Assembly: GCA_038093515.1 (NCBI GenBank)
Contig: JBBPSI010000022.1
Span: forward strand, 1 to 64,000
Reading direction: 5' to 3'
DNA from: Butyriboletus loyo
Lineage: Eukaryota; Basidiomycota; Agaricomycetes; Boletales; Boletaceae
DNA length: 64,000 nt
Below, one piece after another: positions 32,771 through 47,036 of this stretch. The notes beneath the pieces were generated by a model that did not search any database, was not told where the DNA came from, and worked only from the letters and a program-made list of their open reading frames with translations. How positions within the stretch are numbered: position 1 is the first letter of the stretch; the number at the start of each line of letters is the position of its first letter. Both the position numbers and the translations under genes were made by a program.

Positions 32771-35700
32771 TTACATTGTGGATTGTGCAAAGGCGACAGC
32801 GACGGTCTGCAAGGAGAGTGAGTGGATATTTTCATAACCCACTGTCTAACATACCTCGGAATGGCTCAAAGAAAGATGAACACGTGTGACGCCTTTAATC
32901 TGGGCAGCCGCTTCTGCGTCGCCATGGAGAGTGACGGTCGGCACGCCGGCCTCGTTGGGGAGGATCTCAATATCCTTCATTGAGGCGGCAGCGCCCTTCG
33001 AGGATATGCCAAGCGATTTGAAGACCGCCTCCTTACCAACCCAACGCGCAGCGAAAGAAGACGGAGGTGACGGTTGGGTGCGACAATAAGCGGCCTCGGC
33101 TTCGGTGAAGTTGCGTTCGACGAAGGTAGGGTTCCACGACGGGACAGAGGCGATCAAATCTGGATAAATGGAACATAGAATATGAAGATGCCCCCTAGCA
33201 CGGAGGGAGGGGAAAAATCACCTTGATCAACCCCAACCCCAATAACTGAACTAGTGGATGCGAAAGCTTCGGCGACAGTCTTCACGTTCGCAACATCAAA
33301 TGGTACGGCTTTGTCCAGATTAGCGGTATAAGAATAGCTGCGCGTTTTTGGATCAAAAGTCGCACGAGCCATGGGATTCATAAGGACTGGTTGCTCAAGT
33401 TCAGGGCTATAAGGTGGTCCATCCTTGATTCTGACCAAGGAATTGGATGTCATCATTTCGGTCATGACCTTGTAAGCCTCCTTATAACGCCTCTGGTTGC
33501 GGGACCTGTATAATTCGTAGGCAGAAGGGTTCAAGGATGCAAAGAGGTAACGAGGATGGACGACGACAGCAGTGCCGCCAACTTGACCAAAGCCGAAAGA
33601 AGACTGCAAAACTGTGAGTTCCGGACAATTAGCAGCGATGATTCACCTACCATGACACCAGCGCGAATTCCATCTGTATGGATGGACCTCGAAGGGAACA
33701 TGAGATAGTGATGGGCCTCAAATCTTGCATCGATATTACTTTACGAACGTAGAAAGTTAATTACGGATTAATGCAAAGCAGGGACGCATAAACTTACTCG
33801 CTATTACGGTTCCCGGGAATAATGCCTGTATTGACAGTCTGCAAAAGACCGGCCATCTGCCATGCGGCTGATCCACCCTTGGAATGGCCAAGCAAACTCT
33901 TCTGAGCCATGACGGGAACAGCATTGCCACGGGTACGAGACATTGTGGCGAGGATGTTATGCCATATTTCGGTTTCATTCTTCTCGTTGGCTCCGGTGCT
34001 TGTACCGTGGATCGAGAGAACACCGATGTCATCAGCGGTCAAACCCCAGACAGCAAGAGCGCGACGCATGGGTCCGACTCGAGCGTCGGTTCCTTCAAGC
34101 ATGCCGTACGTGGCCAAAACCTCTTTGTCCTGGCGGCAAGCTTCCTTTTCAATATCAGCTATGCGAGATGCGAAATAATCCTCGTCATAAGTGCCATCCT
34201 TTGATTTCTGCTCCTCAACCTCGCAACGGAGCTGTGCGTGTTCATGACTAAGCCATTCGGAAATCTGCTTACGCCGGAACGCAATCTGGCGGGATCGGTA
34301 TTCAAGACCGAGTGATGGGAGAGGGTATTTAGATGGTAATTCTCGAGCGACCGTGAGAGCACCATGTCCAGGAGCGGGAATGGAACGCCCGGCTTTATCA
34401 CTAAAACGAATAAATATGATTCGCACATTATTGATTTACAAACTTACGTTGAGGTGGAGGTAAACGCAAGGACACCTCGGATTGGAGCACCGAGTTCAAT
34501 GGCAGTCTTGGCACTCATGACAATCTGAATACCAGTGCCTTGGGATTCCATGAACTGATCGACTGGATCAAGAAAAGCGTGCATCATATTGAATTGATTA
34601 CTCACCCCTGAACGAGTTGTGGTAGCAGGTCGTGACATCTCTGTAGGCTCACGTCCCATGGCAAATTCAGTCTCGGCGTTACTTGTAGCCTTCATATTGG
34701 CGAATTCGAAAGAGCCTTCTTCACTAAGGTCATCGAAACCACCAGCAATCATAACCTTTGCCTTGCCGGAAAGTATGGTGTCACATGCAATTTCGAGAGA
34801 CTGAAGAGCAGTTGCACTACGGGAGCATAAGCTAAACGAGAGAGAAAGCGAAACATTATTACTCACCAAGCTCCAACAGGGATTTTCACAGGTCCACTCG
34901 AAGACATTAAAAGTAAATTAATCCAACCGGCAACGGTGTTGATAAACCTAAACCTTAGCGTGAGTGGTTGAATCTGATTTGAAAAGCAGGGACGCTTACG
35001 TTTCCTGAAGGATGTCGTTCTGTACTTCCTTCTCCTCGCGGCGGTCCTTGAACATCTTGGCAAGCGACTCGGAACCTCCCATCCCGCTCCCTACACAGGT
35101 ACCAACCTCGGAGGGGTGGAAGTGATTGTACAATTCGTAAGGGTCAGTGATACCAGACATATTGAGGGCTTCCGCGGTGCACACCAAGGCCCAAATAGTG
35201 CAGCGATCCGTCTGAGCAACAATATCTTCTGGGATTCCGTATCTCCCAGCATCCCAACCAGTTGGAATCTGCCCAGCAACCAAACGGCTGAAGCGGAACG
35301 CCTTGGGGACGAGGACGCGAGCGCCTTTCTTGAACTTCACGAACCACTGGTCGCCTTCCGCGGTCCAGATATCGCACTTGTCTCCATGCTCATACTTGAA
35401 TTTTTCTGCTTCTGATTGGGCGACTTCGATAGGCTCCAAGTCGTGTATGAGTTCGATCTCTTGATTGTAAATTTTCTTCTTGGGATCGTATCCACGGAAA
35501 AGTTCAGGCTCTGTGAACCGTTCAGTTTCCTTCGATTAAGAACGTGATTAGGCAAGCGCACCGATCAAGCGCACACCGGCGTGTTTCAATATCTCCTTCT
35601 CATAACGGCCGCGTACATCCTTGTCATCAACGGGCTCCCCAGTCTTCGCGTCAACCCAGCCAACGTGTAGAGAACCATTCTTCAGACGACCATCAAAGTG

Positions 35701-38700
35701 CTTGATGAAGCCCATAATCCAGGCCATCTCAATGCAACCTTCAATGGTGAATTCCCCCCTTGCTTCCATCTCCCATCTCGTGCGCGAGCTTCCCCACGGA
35801 CCGACCTCGGCGAATCCAGTGACAACGATAACTTTCTCCAGGTCAATGATACCTCGAAGCTTGCTAAGTTCCTCAAGGGTAGTCGCAGGCTCAAGCGCAG
35901 GGAAATTGAACTTGAAATTGGCTCGGGGAACAACGTTAACGGTTTGCAGCACCCGTTCACCTTCCACGCCGTTGATGATCTTGAAATCAAGAGCATTATC
36001 CCTGGCAATTGCACGACGAAGTTCACTCTTCTCGTTCAGGCTCTGCCGAATGCGAGCCGTGATTTCAGCGAGGTCTGGCAGGCGATCCATTCCACCGTTC
36101 AGGTCAGCCCAAATCGGCTCAACCTGTGTGATGCTGAAGAGTAGGGGATGCATGAGTCCAAGGATGTTAAATGCCATCTCCTTGGCCGAGAAGGTGCGAA
36201 CGCCATAGCTTTCGAGCTCGTGGGCAACAGTATTCGTGGCGTCCATCAGCCCAGTTCCTCGCGTCCATCTACGATAACGAAATGAGCATACAACGCGACA
36301 CAATTTCAACGAATATAAACTTCTCACCCAATAACAGCCCCAGCTAAACACAGATATTCGCCCCAGCTCTCAGAGTTCCAGCGTTGGAAGAGCGTTTCCA
36401 AGGAGATTTTTGATTCTGAATACAGTCCGTCGTTTCCAAATAGACCGTGGTTGGGAGAGAGAGGGAGGATGACCTGGGTGGGTCGCGTGACAAACTGACG
36501 TGATGCCTTCTTTGTTTTAACGGCACCGAGGATGCGGAGGAGGTTGACCAACATTATGCGATGGGCGAGCTCTGATTTGTCGTCCAACCCGTCGATTTCT
36601 CGACCATTCTCAGGTATTGCGGCGAAAGGAAGGATGTAGTCCAGGTCCATTCCGAGCGTGGCATATATATAGTCAACGAGGGCCTCCACATCCTGTTTTG
36701 AACCCTGATTGAAAGGCACGACAGTCAACGCAGAACCCCTCGCTCCATAGCTTTGGTAGATGGATTGGTAGTATTCAACGGTGGAGCGGCTGTAGCGAGA
36801 AGTGGTGATGACAACGTGAGCACCACCGGAAAGAAGGCCTTTGAGGATTTCGACGCCAATAGATCCTTTCCCGACACCTGTGAGAAGCGCATTCTTATCC
36901 TTGAATGTCGTGCCTGAGGTTGCTATTTCGTGCAGGATGTCAAGGTAAACGCCGGTCAGATTACTTGAATACTCCCAGTTACCCCCGACTTTGCGTTTGA
37001 GGTGTAGCAGTGGTACTTTGTCGTCAGACACTGGAGTGACAGCAGAGACCTGAGGTCGGAGGAACTGAGACGAGGAACGACGATTACGCATGCGCGTGCG
37101 GGTTTGCTCCGGACCTTTTCTAAGAGAACGCACAACACCCTCATACAAGGCTTTGATGCGGTTCTTCTGATCCTGGCTAATTCCAGGTTGCGATTTCACG
37201 ACAGTCCATAGCTTGAGAACGTCTTCTTGGACTTTCTGAATGTTGACAGTGGAAATAATATCACCGCTGGCCATTTCCTCGACGTACGCCTCCAACTTGC
37301 GAACGTTTTCTCGAACGACCTCAGTGTATACGATATCACCTTTCGCCGTGACCTCAGTGTGGGGGGCAGTGGGAAACGTCACTGAGACATAATTAACTAC
37401 GCGGGGAAGATCAGAATTGGCCCGCTCGCTTACCATCTTTGTAAACAGGGGGTTGTCCAAGGACCTCTCTCGTGTTATCAATGAGCTGCTGAGCGAATTG
37501 TTTCGCAAGCGCATACGTGTCGCCTTTACTCGGGTCGCAGCGGTCAATGTGATACTGCATATAGGTCAGGAGCTCAGGATCGGCCCTGTTGAGGAGAGCA
37601 ATGCAACGAGCTGTGAGTTCTCGGTCGACGGTTGTAAGACGGCCGTGAATGATGTCGTAGTACATGAGCAATGCATCTTGACGGACCCAATTCCAAGAGG
37701 AATCAAAGTGGCGGGCTTTCAATGGGTCAAAGGCGGGTTGTATTCCGTCGATGTACGCGTCGCCATGCTCTCGAGCAATTGAATCAAGCCGGGCCTGGAG
37801 TTGTGCAGACGTGGCTTTTTCCTTGTCATGAGCAATCTCACCCGCACGAGAATCGCGGTTGAGATAACGCATGTAGAGCTCAATATGTTGAGCAGCAAAG
37901 CGGTCTTGTTCGGCTTTGAATTTCAAAAACTCTTCGCTATTGATCGTGCCCCCTCCTGCTCCGCCAGCACCGGAACCACCGGAACCACCACTGGACATAG
38001 ATATGCCGGAACGCTGAGCGTATGCACCAACAACAGTGTCTAGCCATGCCTTGCCGTCAGCTTCGGATGACAAACGCTTGGCGGGCTCCATAGTGATTCC
38101 CAACAGAAGAACGCCATCGGCACGCGAGGAACCCAGGCCCCAGGTCTTCGACAAGTAGCCCTTAATTGCGGAAGCATTGAACCCTCCGGGCATCTTTCCA
38201 CCAATGAGGCGTGAGATGAGACCAGAAGTGTATTTACCGAGGGTTCCAGAATGTCCGACACCTAAGGCAGATCCGAGTTCTTCAAGTGGAAGTTCTTCAC
38301 CTTTCTCGGGAGCGGACGTAAACTCGAGCTGTAGGTCACCCAAAATCTCGTTTTGCAATGTAGACTTCCCACCAACGAGGTCTTTAATCGACTTCGTCAA
38401 CGGAACTTCGTCAACCCTCTTCTTCAGCTTCTGAGCAATGACGTAGAGAAGGATGTCAGTAGCCTTTAGAGGTACATCCTCAATGGCAGCCGCGCTCTCC
38501 GTAGGAGTGGCTACAGTAGCAGTTGTAGGAGCAGGGATGGATACAGAGGGAGCAACAGTGGCGACAGGCTCCGCTTGCTCAGGAACAGGCACTTCGTCCT
38601 CGAAGAGATAGTAGATCTCGCGAGCGTTCTTGGCGTGACAGAGAATTGCTCGTTTGCGGCTAACAGCGTCGTCCTGAGCTTCGTACTTGGCCTTCAATGT

Positions 38701-41700
38701 CCGTGTCGCCATGCCAGTCAGTGTGGGTGATGGACCAAGCTCAATCAAGCGTTCGAAGTGATATCGCGTAAACAACAGATCCTGTGTTTCGATCCAACGG
38801 ACTGGCGAAGCGAATTGGTAGGATAGCAGCTCCACAAGAATTGTATACGCTAATTTCTGGCGTTGTTCCGGAGATGCCCAGTTTTCCTGATCCCATTTTT
38901 TGAGGACTTTGTCAAGGCGAGGCGAAGACGTCTGGTCGTAAATTAGTTGCGCGTATTCCTTACTGACACCAAATGGTTTGGCGACCAAGTTTGGGATGTA
39001 TTTTCCCACCAACATGTCGGGGTTCAGCAGGGAAGGATTGATCTTCTTGGATAAATCTGACGAGGGTTCTTCAATGTTACACAGTACAAGAGAAGGCACT
39101 AAACTCACAAGCCCTGAAGGGCATAACGCCTGCCCAAAGGTACCTCGAGTGGAAAGGTACGTCGATACCAGGAAGAGGAATTGTTGCGAAGCCACGGTCA
39201 AGTTTAATGTATCCCTCAGATTCTTGCAGCTCTTTGGCGCGCTCGAACGATTCTGAGACGATATCGCCCAACATTTCCTTTACTTTTTCCACAGTGAAGG
39301 TCTCGGTGAGCTGCATCAATTGACTAAATCATCTTTTTTTCATGCGGGCGGGAGAAAACAACCATACCTTCGCGATGTCGATCTTCTGAAGTTTCAAATA
39401 ATTCAGGACATTGGTCAATGTCTGCAATGCAACCAACTCCCCAGCACAAACATATTGTTGTCCCTGAAACCGCTCGTTAGATATAAGCTTGCGGACTCAA
39501 GTTAGCGACTCCACCTCGACGTTGTAATTGACGGTTTCAAGGAGGGTACCTGTGCAGGTGGAAATAGTATCAACCACTTCACGTAGCGCGGCGTCTGTGA
39601 AAGTCTTTGAGATGCGACTGGGGTTCACAGCACACATGGCGTAATTGGACCGATTATTGGCATCGCGTTCGACGGCGCGCTGCATGGTGATGCCACGGTA
39701 GAACACAACGTCAACGAGCGCGGAGATATGAAGAACATCAGCGATGGAGGCGAGTGCAGAATACTCTCCAAGTGAGTGACCGGCGAAGGCACAATCTTTC
39801 TGTACAAAGCCATTGGCACGCATATCTTCGAAGGCGGCCTTTTCGGTCACGACGAGAGCAATTTGAGCAAATTGCGTAGCAAAAAGCAGACCATTGGGAT
39901 GGCTGAAAGTATACTTGGGGGTCCGTACATTGATGTCAGCGAAAAGAGGGAGCGTTTTGACATTGCCATCCTTGTCCATCGTGTCGTAGGTCATATCCAT
40001 ATAACGCTGGCGGATTGCCTGACCCTTTATGCCACCGAAGTGAATGGTCTTCTCCTTTGGATTATCTTTAACGATTTCAATGATCGAGAACCCATAAACC
40101 GCAAGAAGGTGAGCATCGGCGCCATCCCAAACAGCACGAGCGGCAGGGGAGGTGTTGTACAGATCCATACCCATACCAGGTTCTTGTGACCCCTGGCCAG
40201 TGAACACGTACACTGTGGTGGCCTGCGCAACTTCTGCCGTGCCTTCGAGGACCCTTTCGTCTCGCTGATTGGATGTCTCCACTTTGACGACCATGTTGCC
40301 ATCGCGCATGCCGATGTGACGTATCTTTACCGTTAATTCATCTCCTGGGAGCACCATGCCGACAAACGAAACATCGTATCTAGAAAAACGTATAAGCACA
40401 AACTCAGCCAGGACCACAAGATAACTTACGCAATGACTCGATCTGGATTGCCTTCGGCGACAATGTTCTCCACATAACGACGCGTAGCAGCACTTGACCA
40501 CATGCCGTGGGTGATAGTCGCAGGAAGGGCAGCAAAATCCGAGAAGTACGGGTTGACATGGATAGGGTTGAAATCGCCAGAAATGATCGAGTAGGGTTCG
40601 TTCGAGAGAGGGGCTGTGAAGGTGGTCGCAGCGTTGTTTGACATTGTGTATCCTCCGTTTGTCAGAGGCGTGAGTCGACCTTCAGGAACACCATGGCGCT
40701 GTAGATATGCCACTACCGGATTGCCATGGCATCCCTCTTGGTTGAACTCCACTGAAGCCACTTTCTTCAGACGCTTGAGCTGATCGCGCATGTACACATC
40801 ACCATTAACACAAACATCGCGGTATGATGTTTTATCCTTGAAGGTGACTTGAGACTGTATGCGGAACACAAGAGTCATACCAGCCTTGGGAGGATTAGTC
40901 TCATCCTCCCACGAAAGCCATTCCTTGGATTGGACGACACCGACAGTGGCATCACTGGCCAACTGGACAACATAATCGGGTTCATCCACCGTCTCGAAAG
41001 TGTTCTCATAGTCGTCGAAGCGTCCGCGGTAAAGGAAAGATGACACAACCTCGATGATGGGCTGACCATCACGGAAGACATGGCCTTTGACTTGAACAAC
41101 CTTGCCAACATCTGTATTTTTAACAGACGCGATATGAGCGTCCGCGATGCAGACGTCGCCTGCTTCCAAGTGCTTAGCACCAGGAACCAGACGGAAGCCA
41201 TTGGAGAGATGGACTAGCTTCAACAGGTCGCCGTCAATTGCATTAGGAAATATGGACCTGATGATTGCCTAGCAAAGAGTTATTCTCACTACATAACAGC
41301 ATCCGAGAGGGGCTTACCTGCCAACCCGTCACAATAGCAAAGTCCATCGGAGCCGTGACGGTTTCGCTGCGGGCTGTCTTGAATGCTTCGTTCTGGTTCC
41401 CAACGACGTTACAAAAAATCTCAACATCGTCGGCGGATATGACAACTTCCGGACCAATGAACGTCTCGTGGATATCAAGTTCTGGACGTGACTGATCATC
41501 TCCAAACCATAATCTCCAATAAAAGTCTTTAATGCGGCTATTGCGACCCTCGGAGACTTCGTGGATAGGCATGGAACCCATACTCGGAACATATTTGAAT
41601 TGGAATAACAGAGGGACTGAGACATCCTGGCGATCCTCGACGAAGGTCACGTCAATCAAGCTGGAGGATGCTGTGTAGCTGATCTCGACAGCTTTGAAGC

Positions 41701-44700
41701 CGGACTTGTGGGGACTGTAAGATCGTCCTGCGCCATAAACTGTCACTGAAGTCGGGGATCCAACCTCATTATCCACCACAACACGTTGACCGCGCCTCGG
41801 GGCGAGGGCTCGACGAAGAGGATTGTCGATATATGCCCGACCTAGACAAATTGTCTTCGACGTCAAAAGGGCTTTAAGCCAATTTAGCTCCGAGCCAGAA
41901 ATGGCCTCAAGCCACTCTGAGGTTTCAGGAATGGCGTCGCCAACCTTGTAGGTGATAGAGATAGAAGATTCTTCACAATCAACCTCGTCAGGAATATCCA
42001 CGTCTTCGGCCGCAGGAGCGAGATAGTCGACAGTGGGGACTTTGGAAGCGTCACCTCCATACGAACGCTCCAGAAGCTTTTCCACAAGTTTAGCGGTGAT
42101 ATTGCCCAAGAGTTCTCCGATAGGCTCGTCCTTGACCGTTGAATGTTTGACGGCGATGGGACCCTGCAGAATGCACACGCGTTGAGGATCTTGATCGAGC
42201 ACAGCTTCAATATCCTCTGCAGCCCACAAGGAATCCTGAGAGGAGCTACAGTTAGGTGTGGAAATCGTCAATATACTGCAACTGACCTTCTTGAACCAAA
42301 CCTCAAAATTGGTATCCAGAATAGGGATGAAAGGCGCTGGTTTCTGCCCCGGACGCTGGGAAATGGTGAGGAAATAGGCACGATCCTCTGCGGCAAGAAG
42401 CTGGCGGGTGGCATCGGAGTACTTCGTGAAGAACGCATCAACGAAAGCTGAGGGATTGTCAAGCTCCGTGAAACTTTGCAGGATACTGAGCTTAGGGCCA
42501 CCGTCTACACCTGCGAAGCGCTCTTCGACACGCCTCAACCAATCCCCAGTCAAGTTGCGCAAACTGACGTCGATCCAGCGGTCTTGATGAGCAACATACA
42601 TGAGGCGGATCATCCGAAGTGTGACTTCCTCGTAAGTCATATCACCAAGGTCGAGAGCAACACTGTCATCTTTCTTCCATCCAAACCATGGTTTCGCGAA
42701 ATCCTTGTTTAATTTCCCGATGATTTCGGTTTTGCGTTCGGCCAACCATGCAGCGCGCTTCTCCTTCGGTAGATTGAAGACGGTGTCATCGAACTCTTTC
42801 CAAAGTTTGACTGCGCGGGTAGCAATCTTATGGATAGGTTCGCCCAACTCTGAACGGACAGTAAGCACACCACCAGTCGGCTTGACATAGGTATTTTCCC
42901 AATCCTTATCGTCAACACCGGGAGCGGCAACAATCAGATCTTTGACAGAGGAGCTCGTGTGCGCTTCTTGGGCCACCATGACACGACTGGCGAATAAGAA
43001 ACCGTCGAATGGCATAGATTGGGTTCCGTAAAGGTCCTTCGACCAATCACCGGTGAGGTACGGCCAAAGATCATCTGCCCCACCAAAACCGGAACCTCCG
43101 ACGAGAATAAGGTTATCTTGCTGACGAATAGAACTGTACGTCTTCAAGACAGGCATGTGGAAGTCTTCGTATGAATGGTGTCCCCCGGCGCGACCACCAG
43201 TCCACTGGAGAATGATCGGAAAGTCGGGGTTGGCAGCAGCGATATTTATAACTTGGCGAATACCTTCCACAGACCCCGGCTTGAAGGAAACATGTTTGAT
43301 ACCCGCGCTGCGCAGGCCACCGATGATTTCAGCGGCCTTATCTGTACTAGGGATACCAGCTGCGACGCAAAAACCTTCGATCGGCAAACCTTCGCGGCGC
43401 ATCTCCTGCCACAAAGGAAACTGGAAGCCAAATTGACGGGGATTAATGTAGAGAGAGTTTAACGTGAGCCCAACACCGGGGGGGATCTTGGACTGGATTT
43501 CAGTAACTTTGGCGCGAAGCGCCGTCGGGTCGTAGTGACCACCGCCTGCAAGCTCAACATGATAGCCGGCCGAAAGAATTGCAGAGACGAAGCCAGCCTT
43601 GACAGTGGTGGGCGTCATACCCGCAACCATGATTGGAGGCTTTCCTAGCAGCCGAGAGAAAGGTGTATCCAAGTGGATCTTTCCATCGCTAAGACAAGAT
43701 ATCAGTATCACAACTAACGATATGATGATTCTTCTACCTCGTCTTGACCAGCCTTGGCGCGTACTTCTTGCTCCACCATTCCTCATACTGGACATCCTCA
43801 GTATCGAATAATTCAGCCTCACCGCGACCCTTGTCACCAAGTATGATGACACGGATTCCACGCCCGTCAAGATTACGAGCGGTAAGAGGACCAATGCCGT
43901 TCAAGCCGCCAGGCCCAAAGTCAATAATATGAGTCGCAGATTCTGGAAACGCGGTTGCCTGATCCCAATGAATTGGTGATGTGAAGATCTGGTTACATAA
44001 TGACCGAGTGACCGATGTTGTGATCTTGCGCATGTCAGAACCTTTGAGGTCGTTCAGCTAGAGTAGAAGACAAATATACGCATATACCCACCATCCTCAG
44101 TGTTAAAGACAGGAATCCCAAGTTCATCGGGGGCCCATAGTTCTTCCCCACCCAGATCTTCGTTACACAACTTGTCGGTGGCACTTGCCAAGTAGGAGCT
44201 ATGGTAGGGTGCATTGACAACCAGGAAACGAACACCAAATGCAGGTTTCCTCCGCGAGTAAGGGACCTTGCTTTGATCCTGTCCGTTGGGAGCTCGGATC
44301 TTCCTCAAGTTCGTCGCCAAGCCATACAACGCACGTGGAGGTCCCGTGACAACGAAATTTCTTGGACCATTGTAAAGAGAAACTGCCAAATGAGAATTCG
44401 GGGGCAAGTGTTTGTTCGTCGCCTCAATATGTGGACGTAGCGCCGAAAGTGCGAGACCGTTGATCGACAGCATAGGTGAAGGCTGGCCCTCACCGCCCTC
44501 AATAGCGTCCTGAATAATCCCAGGTTCGAGTGCTAAAACAGGAAATGCCTCTTGACCTCGCATACCACAGAAAAATAACCAGCGAATTGCTTTCTTTGCA
44601 TTGGCATCAAAGGACTCGTAAGACGTCGAGGCAGATATGGCTATAGCGGAGACAACGCCCTGCGAGTGTCCTGTTGCACCAGCAATGTGATCGCGAAGTT

Positions 44701-45593
44701 GACCGGGAGTGAGTCCCGAGACACGGCAAACAGCTAGATATTGTATAAGCTGTGTCAAGCCAATGAGAGGAAGTGATATGGGAATCGACGCAAGATACGC
44801 GACTGGTGGTCGAGGTATTGCGCCGGAGAGCCACGAGATAATATCCATGCCGTAATTATAGAAGCTTGACGCCTGACACGCCGCGACGAGGGGGGCAAGT
44901 ATGTCGTTCGTGATTGCCGTGATTAGGGACGATACGTATGGCTTATAGGTATCATAGAGTGCTTGGAGTTCGTCAAAGTAGACCTCGTTCGTTCCTTGGC
45001 CACCAAAGAGCGCATATATCGAGACCTCTCCTTCGGAAGAGGCGGAAAGAAGAGCAGAAGTGGGTGGCTTGGGGATATCAACAACATTGTGATGTTCGAG
45101 GGCTGCACGCGCAGTGAAGAAGGATGTTAACACCGAAGCACGGACCTCGGCGTCGAACGACTTCACAAAGGAGAGTATATCTGAGTCGGAAAGGTACGAG
45201 GAGACAAAATGCGTGAAGACGTGCAAGAGGAGGGACGTGCGCGCTTTCGTGGAAAGGGAATCATCAGATAATCTTTGTGTGACGAAGGACAAAAAGCGTG
45301 CAAATAAGTCAACCTCGGGTTGAAGAGTGATTTCATGTTCCGCAGTGGTGTCTAAGGTATCAACTTGTTTTTGGGCATGCGTGAAGTCATCTCTGAGAAC
45401 TTCAGCTGTGATCCACACGTCGCTGTTAGTGGAGACTGGGATCGAGACCTGCAAGGTATGGCAAGACGTGAGCAGGCACCGACACGATACAATTATCGAT
45501 CTGCACGCGTACTCTAATGTTGGAAATGGCGATAACTAAAGGACGCGTTGAGATGGCAGACTCGTGGGCTGCCTCGCCATCCTGAACAGACAT
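32771..45593 (-). CDS. single-chain type I fatty acid synthase (fused beta-alpha)
   Basis: Twenty-one exons, 3928 residues: 45513-45593, 44092-45448, 43738-44041, 42287-43688, 41318-42235, 40430-41268, 39515-40379, 39368-39463, 39109-39310, 37434-39056, 36328-37396, 35562-36268, 35000-35510, 34867-34947, 34606-34816, 34448-34554, 33798-34400, 33651-33738, 33222-33603, 32855-33159, 32771-32806. Order and signatures: acetyltransferase ([10 protein letters not shown], about 288), FMN enoyl reductase ([12 protein letters not shown], about 595; GGRAGGHHS), dehydratase ([11 protein letters not shown], about 1583), malonyl/palmitoyl transferase ([12 protein letters not shown], about 1695; [10 protein letters not shown], about 1837), acyl carrier with phosphopantetheine Ser in GGKSTLQ (about 2252, codon 38362-38364), ketoreductase (TGVGKGSIG, about 2733), ketosynthase (VGACATAL, Cys about 3352; [18 protein letters not shown]), phosphopantetheinyl transferase (about 3810-3925). 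Yeast Fas1 would end near VLKKW and Fas2 begin near [10 protein letters not shown]; here both lie within exon 37434-39056 without a break. It makes palmitoyl/stearoyl-CoA in the cytosol. Such fusion is known in other basidiomycetes. Confidence 0.98.
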
Positions 45594-47036
45594 TTTGAAG
45601 GGTGCTATGGCTGACGAACAGAGGGGCTGGAAGGGGACGGGGTGCGGAAGGTATAGAGAAAAGATCAGACGCGGCTCAGGAGGCTTTTATATGCCCCCAG
45701 TCCCAAATTTTTGGTTTAACCGTATACCGCATTGATTCCCCCCAAAAAAAAAACAAGTCACGTGGATTTACGTATAACAAAACATGCGTCTCGGCTTTGA
45801 CCCTTTAGCATGGCCCAACCTCCGTTCGGAGATAGTATGCGGCTTGCGGTAGTTTTATTGAAGAAACAGTGGCATAGAACAATACATTGCAACGCGAAAT
45901 CTATGTGCACTGACAGCCATTCTATCTCTACCGTCTTATAATAGGGATGCCTCATGACAATCGCATAATCTGCACGTTCCGAACACATAACACCTCTTGA
46001 CGATGATTAGGGTCATCGATACCAATCGTGGTCATCACGGATAACTCCATCAGCAGCGTGGTCGAACGCATGTCTGTTCAGTGTGTCACTGGTTTACCAC
46101 ACCACCACACATGCGAGATCTTCAAGCCCATCATGGCTTGACGGCCTGTCCCCGAAAACCTGGAGCCATTCTGTTTGTAGCTCTCGAGCTCACCTTCGAT
46201 CGACTTCAACAACGTACATTCTCACAACAGACTATGGCAGCGTGTGTCAGGACTACTCATTAGAACCGTCTAGATTGTGAAGTGAATGTCAGGTTACTGC
46301 ATCAGATCTAGGATTGCAGCGTGGTCTTCGGAGAACCTATGGGCAACACAGGGGTTAATTTACAGGGACCCAAAAGGTTAGACCGCCTTCGCGTGTTCCA
46401 CTCAGTTTGGGGTTTAGTACCTCAGTTTAAAATTATCATACTGGGTAAATAACTCTATTCCCAACCCAGCTTGCTCGGATAAAACCCTCTCGATAGCGCC
46501 GATCTCCGGCTTGCCAATGGTGGAGCAATGAAGCAGCCGCCACCATTGTTTGCAGAACAAGTATCCTGCTACCATATCGCAGGTGGAGAAGTTGATTTCA
46601 GGAATGTGTCGACGGCTTCCGACCATTTGTTCGGTTCAACTCGGGTGAAGATCTCGTATCGGACGGCATCTGTGTTTGGCGTTTTCAGATCTTAAAGCTC
46701 AGGTTCTAGGAAGTGTTCTGGCCGGGTACTTCTAGAACCTCTGGCTCAAGACTAGTGTAGATCTCTGCAGCATAGTAAGCCGGGCTAGGAATAATACCAA
46801 TTGTCCAATAAACCCGGGGCTAAGTGGAACACGCGCGAAAGCGGTTAGACAGGCTAGTAAGCTGGGTTAGGAGTAGTTTTACCTTGATTAGGTATAGTAT
46901 AGTATTTGTCCGTAAACCCAAAACTTGGTGCGAAAGCGGTCAACGTTTTGTAACGTAGACGGGTATCGGGGTTGTCGAATATCCACGCCACTGCTTGTCA
47001 CACTCTTGCAGCTCCCTGCTACTCACCATTTCATCC
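45594..47036. other. divergent intergenic region, FAS / C3HC protein
   Basis: 1.44 kb containing the FAS promoter on its left and the promoter of the C3HC gene on its right. Short open frames only. The string GCGAAAGCGGT occurs at about 46834 and 46931, which may be chance. No gene supported. Confidence 0.5.
45684..45692 (-). promoter_or_regulatory. TATA-like element upstream of FAS
   Basis: Reads ATATAAAAG on the minus strand, 91 bases before the FAS start codon. Spacing allows a normal fungal transcription start and a short leader. No transcript evidence is available. Confidence 0.4.

Noticed and set aside
35621..36208. 195-residue plus-strand open frame
   Set aside because: It runs antisense through a well-supported FAS exon and shows no domain.
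37411..40379. Separate FAS1 and FAS2 genes
   Set aside because: The beta C-terminus and alpha N-terminus share one uninterrupted exon, and no promoter or stop lies between them.
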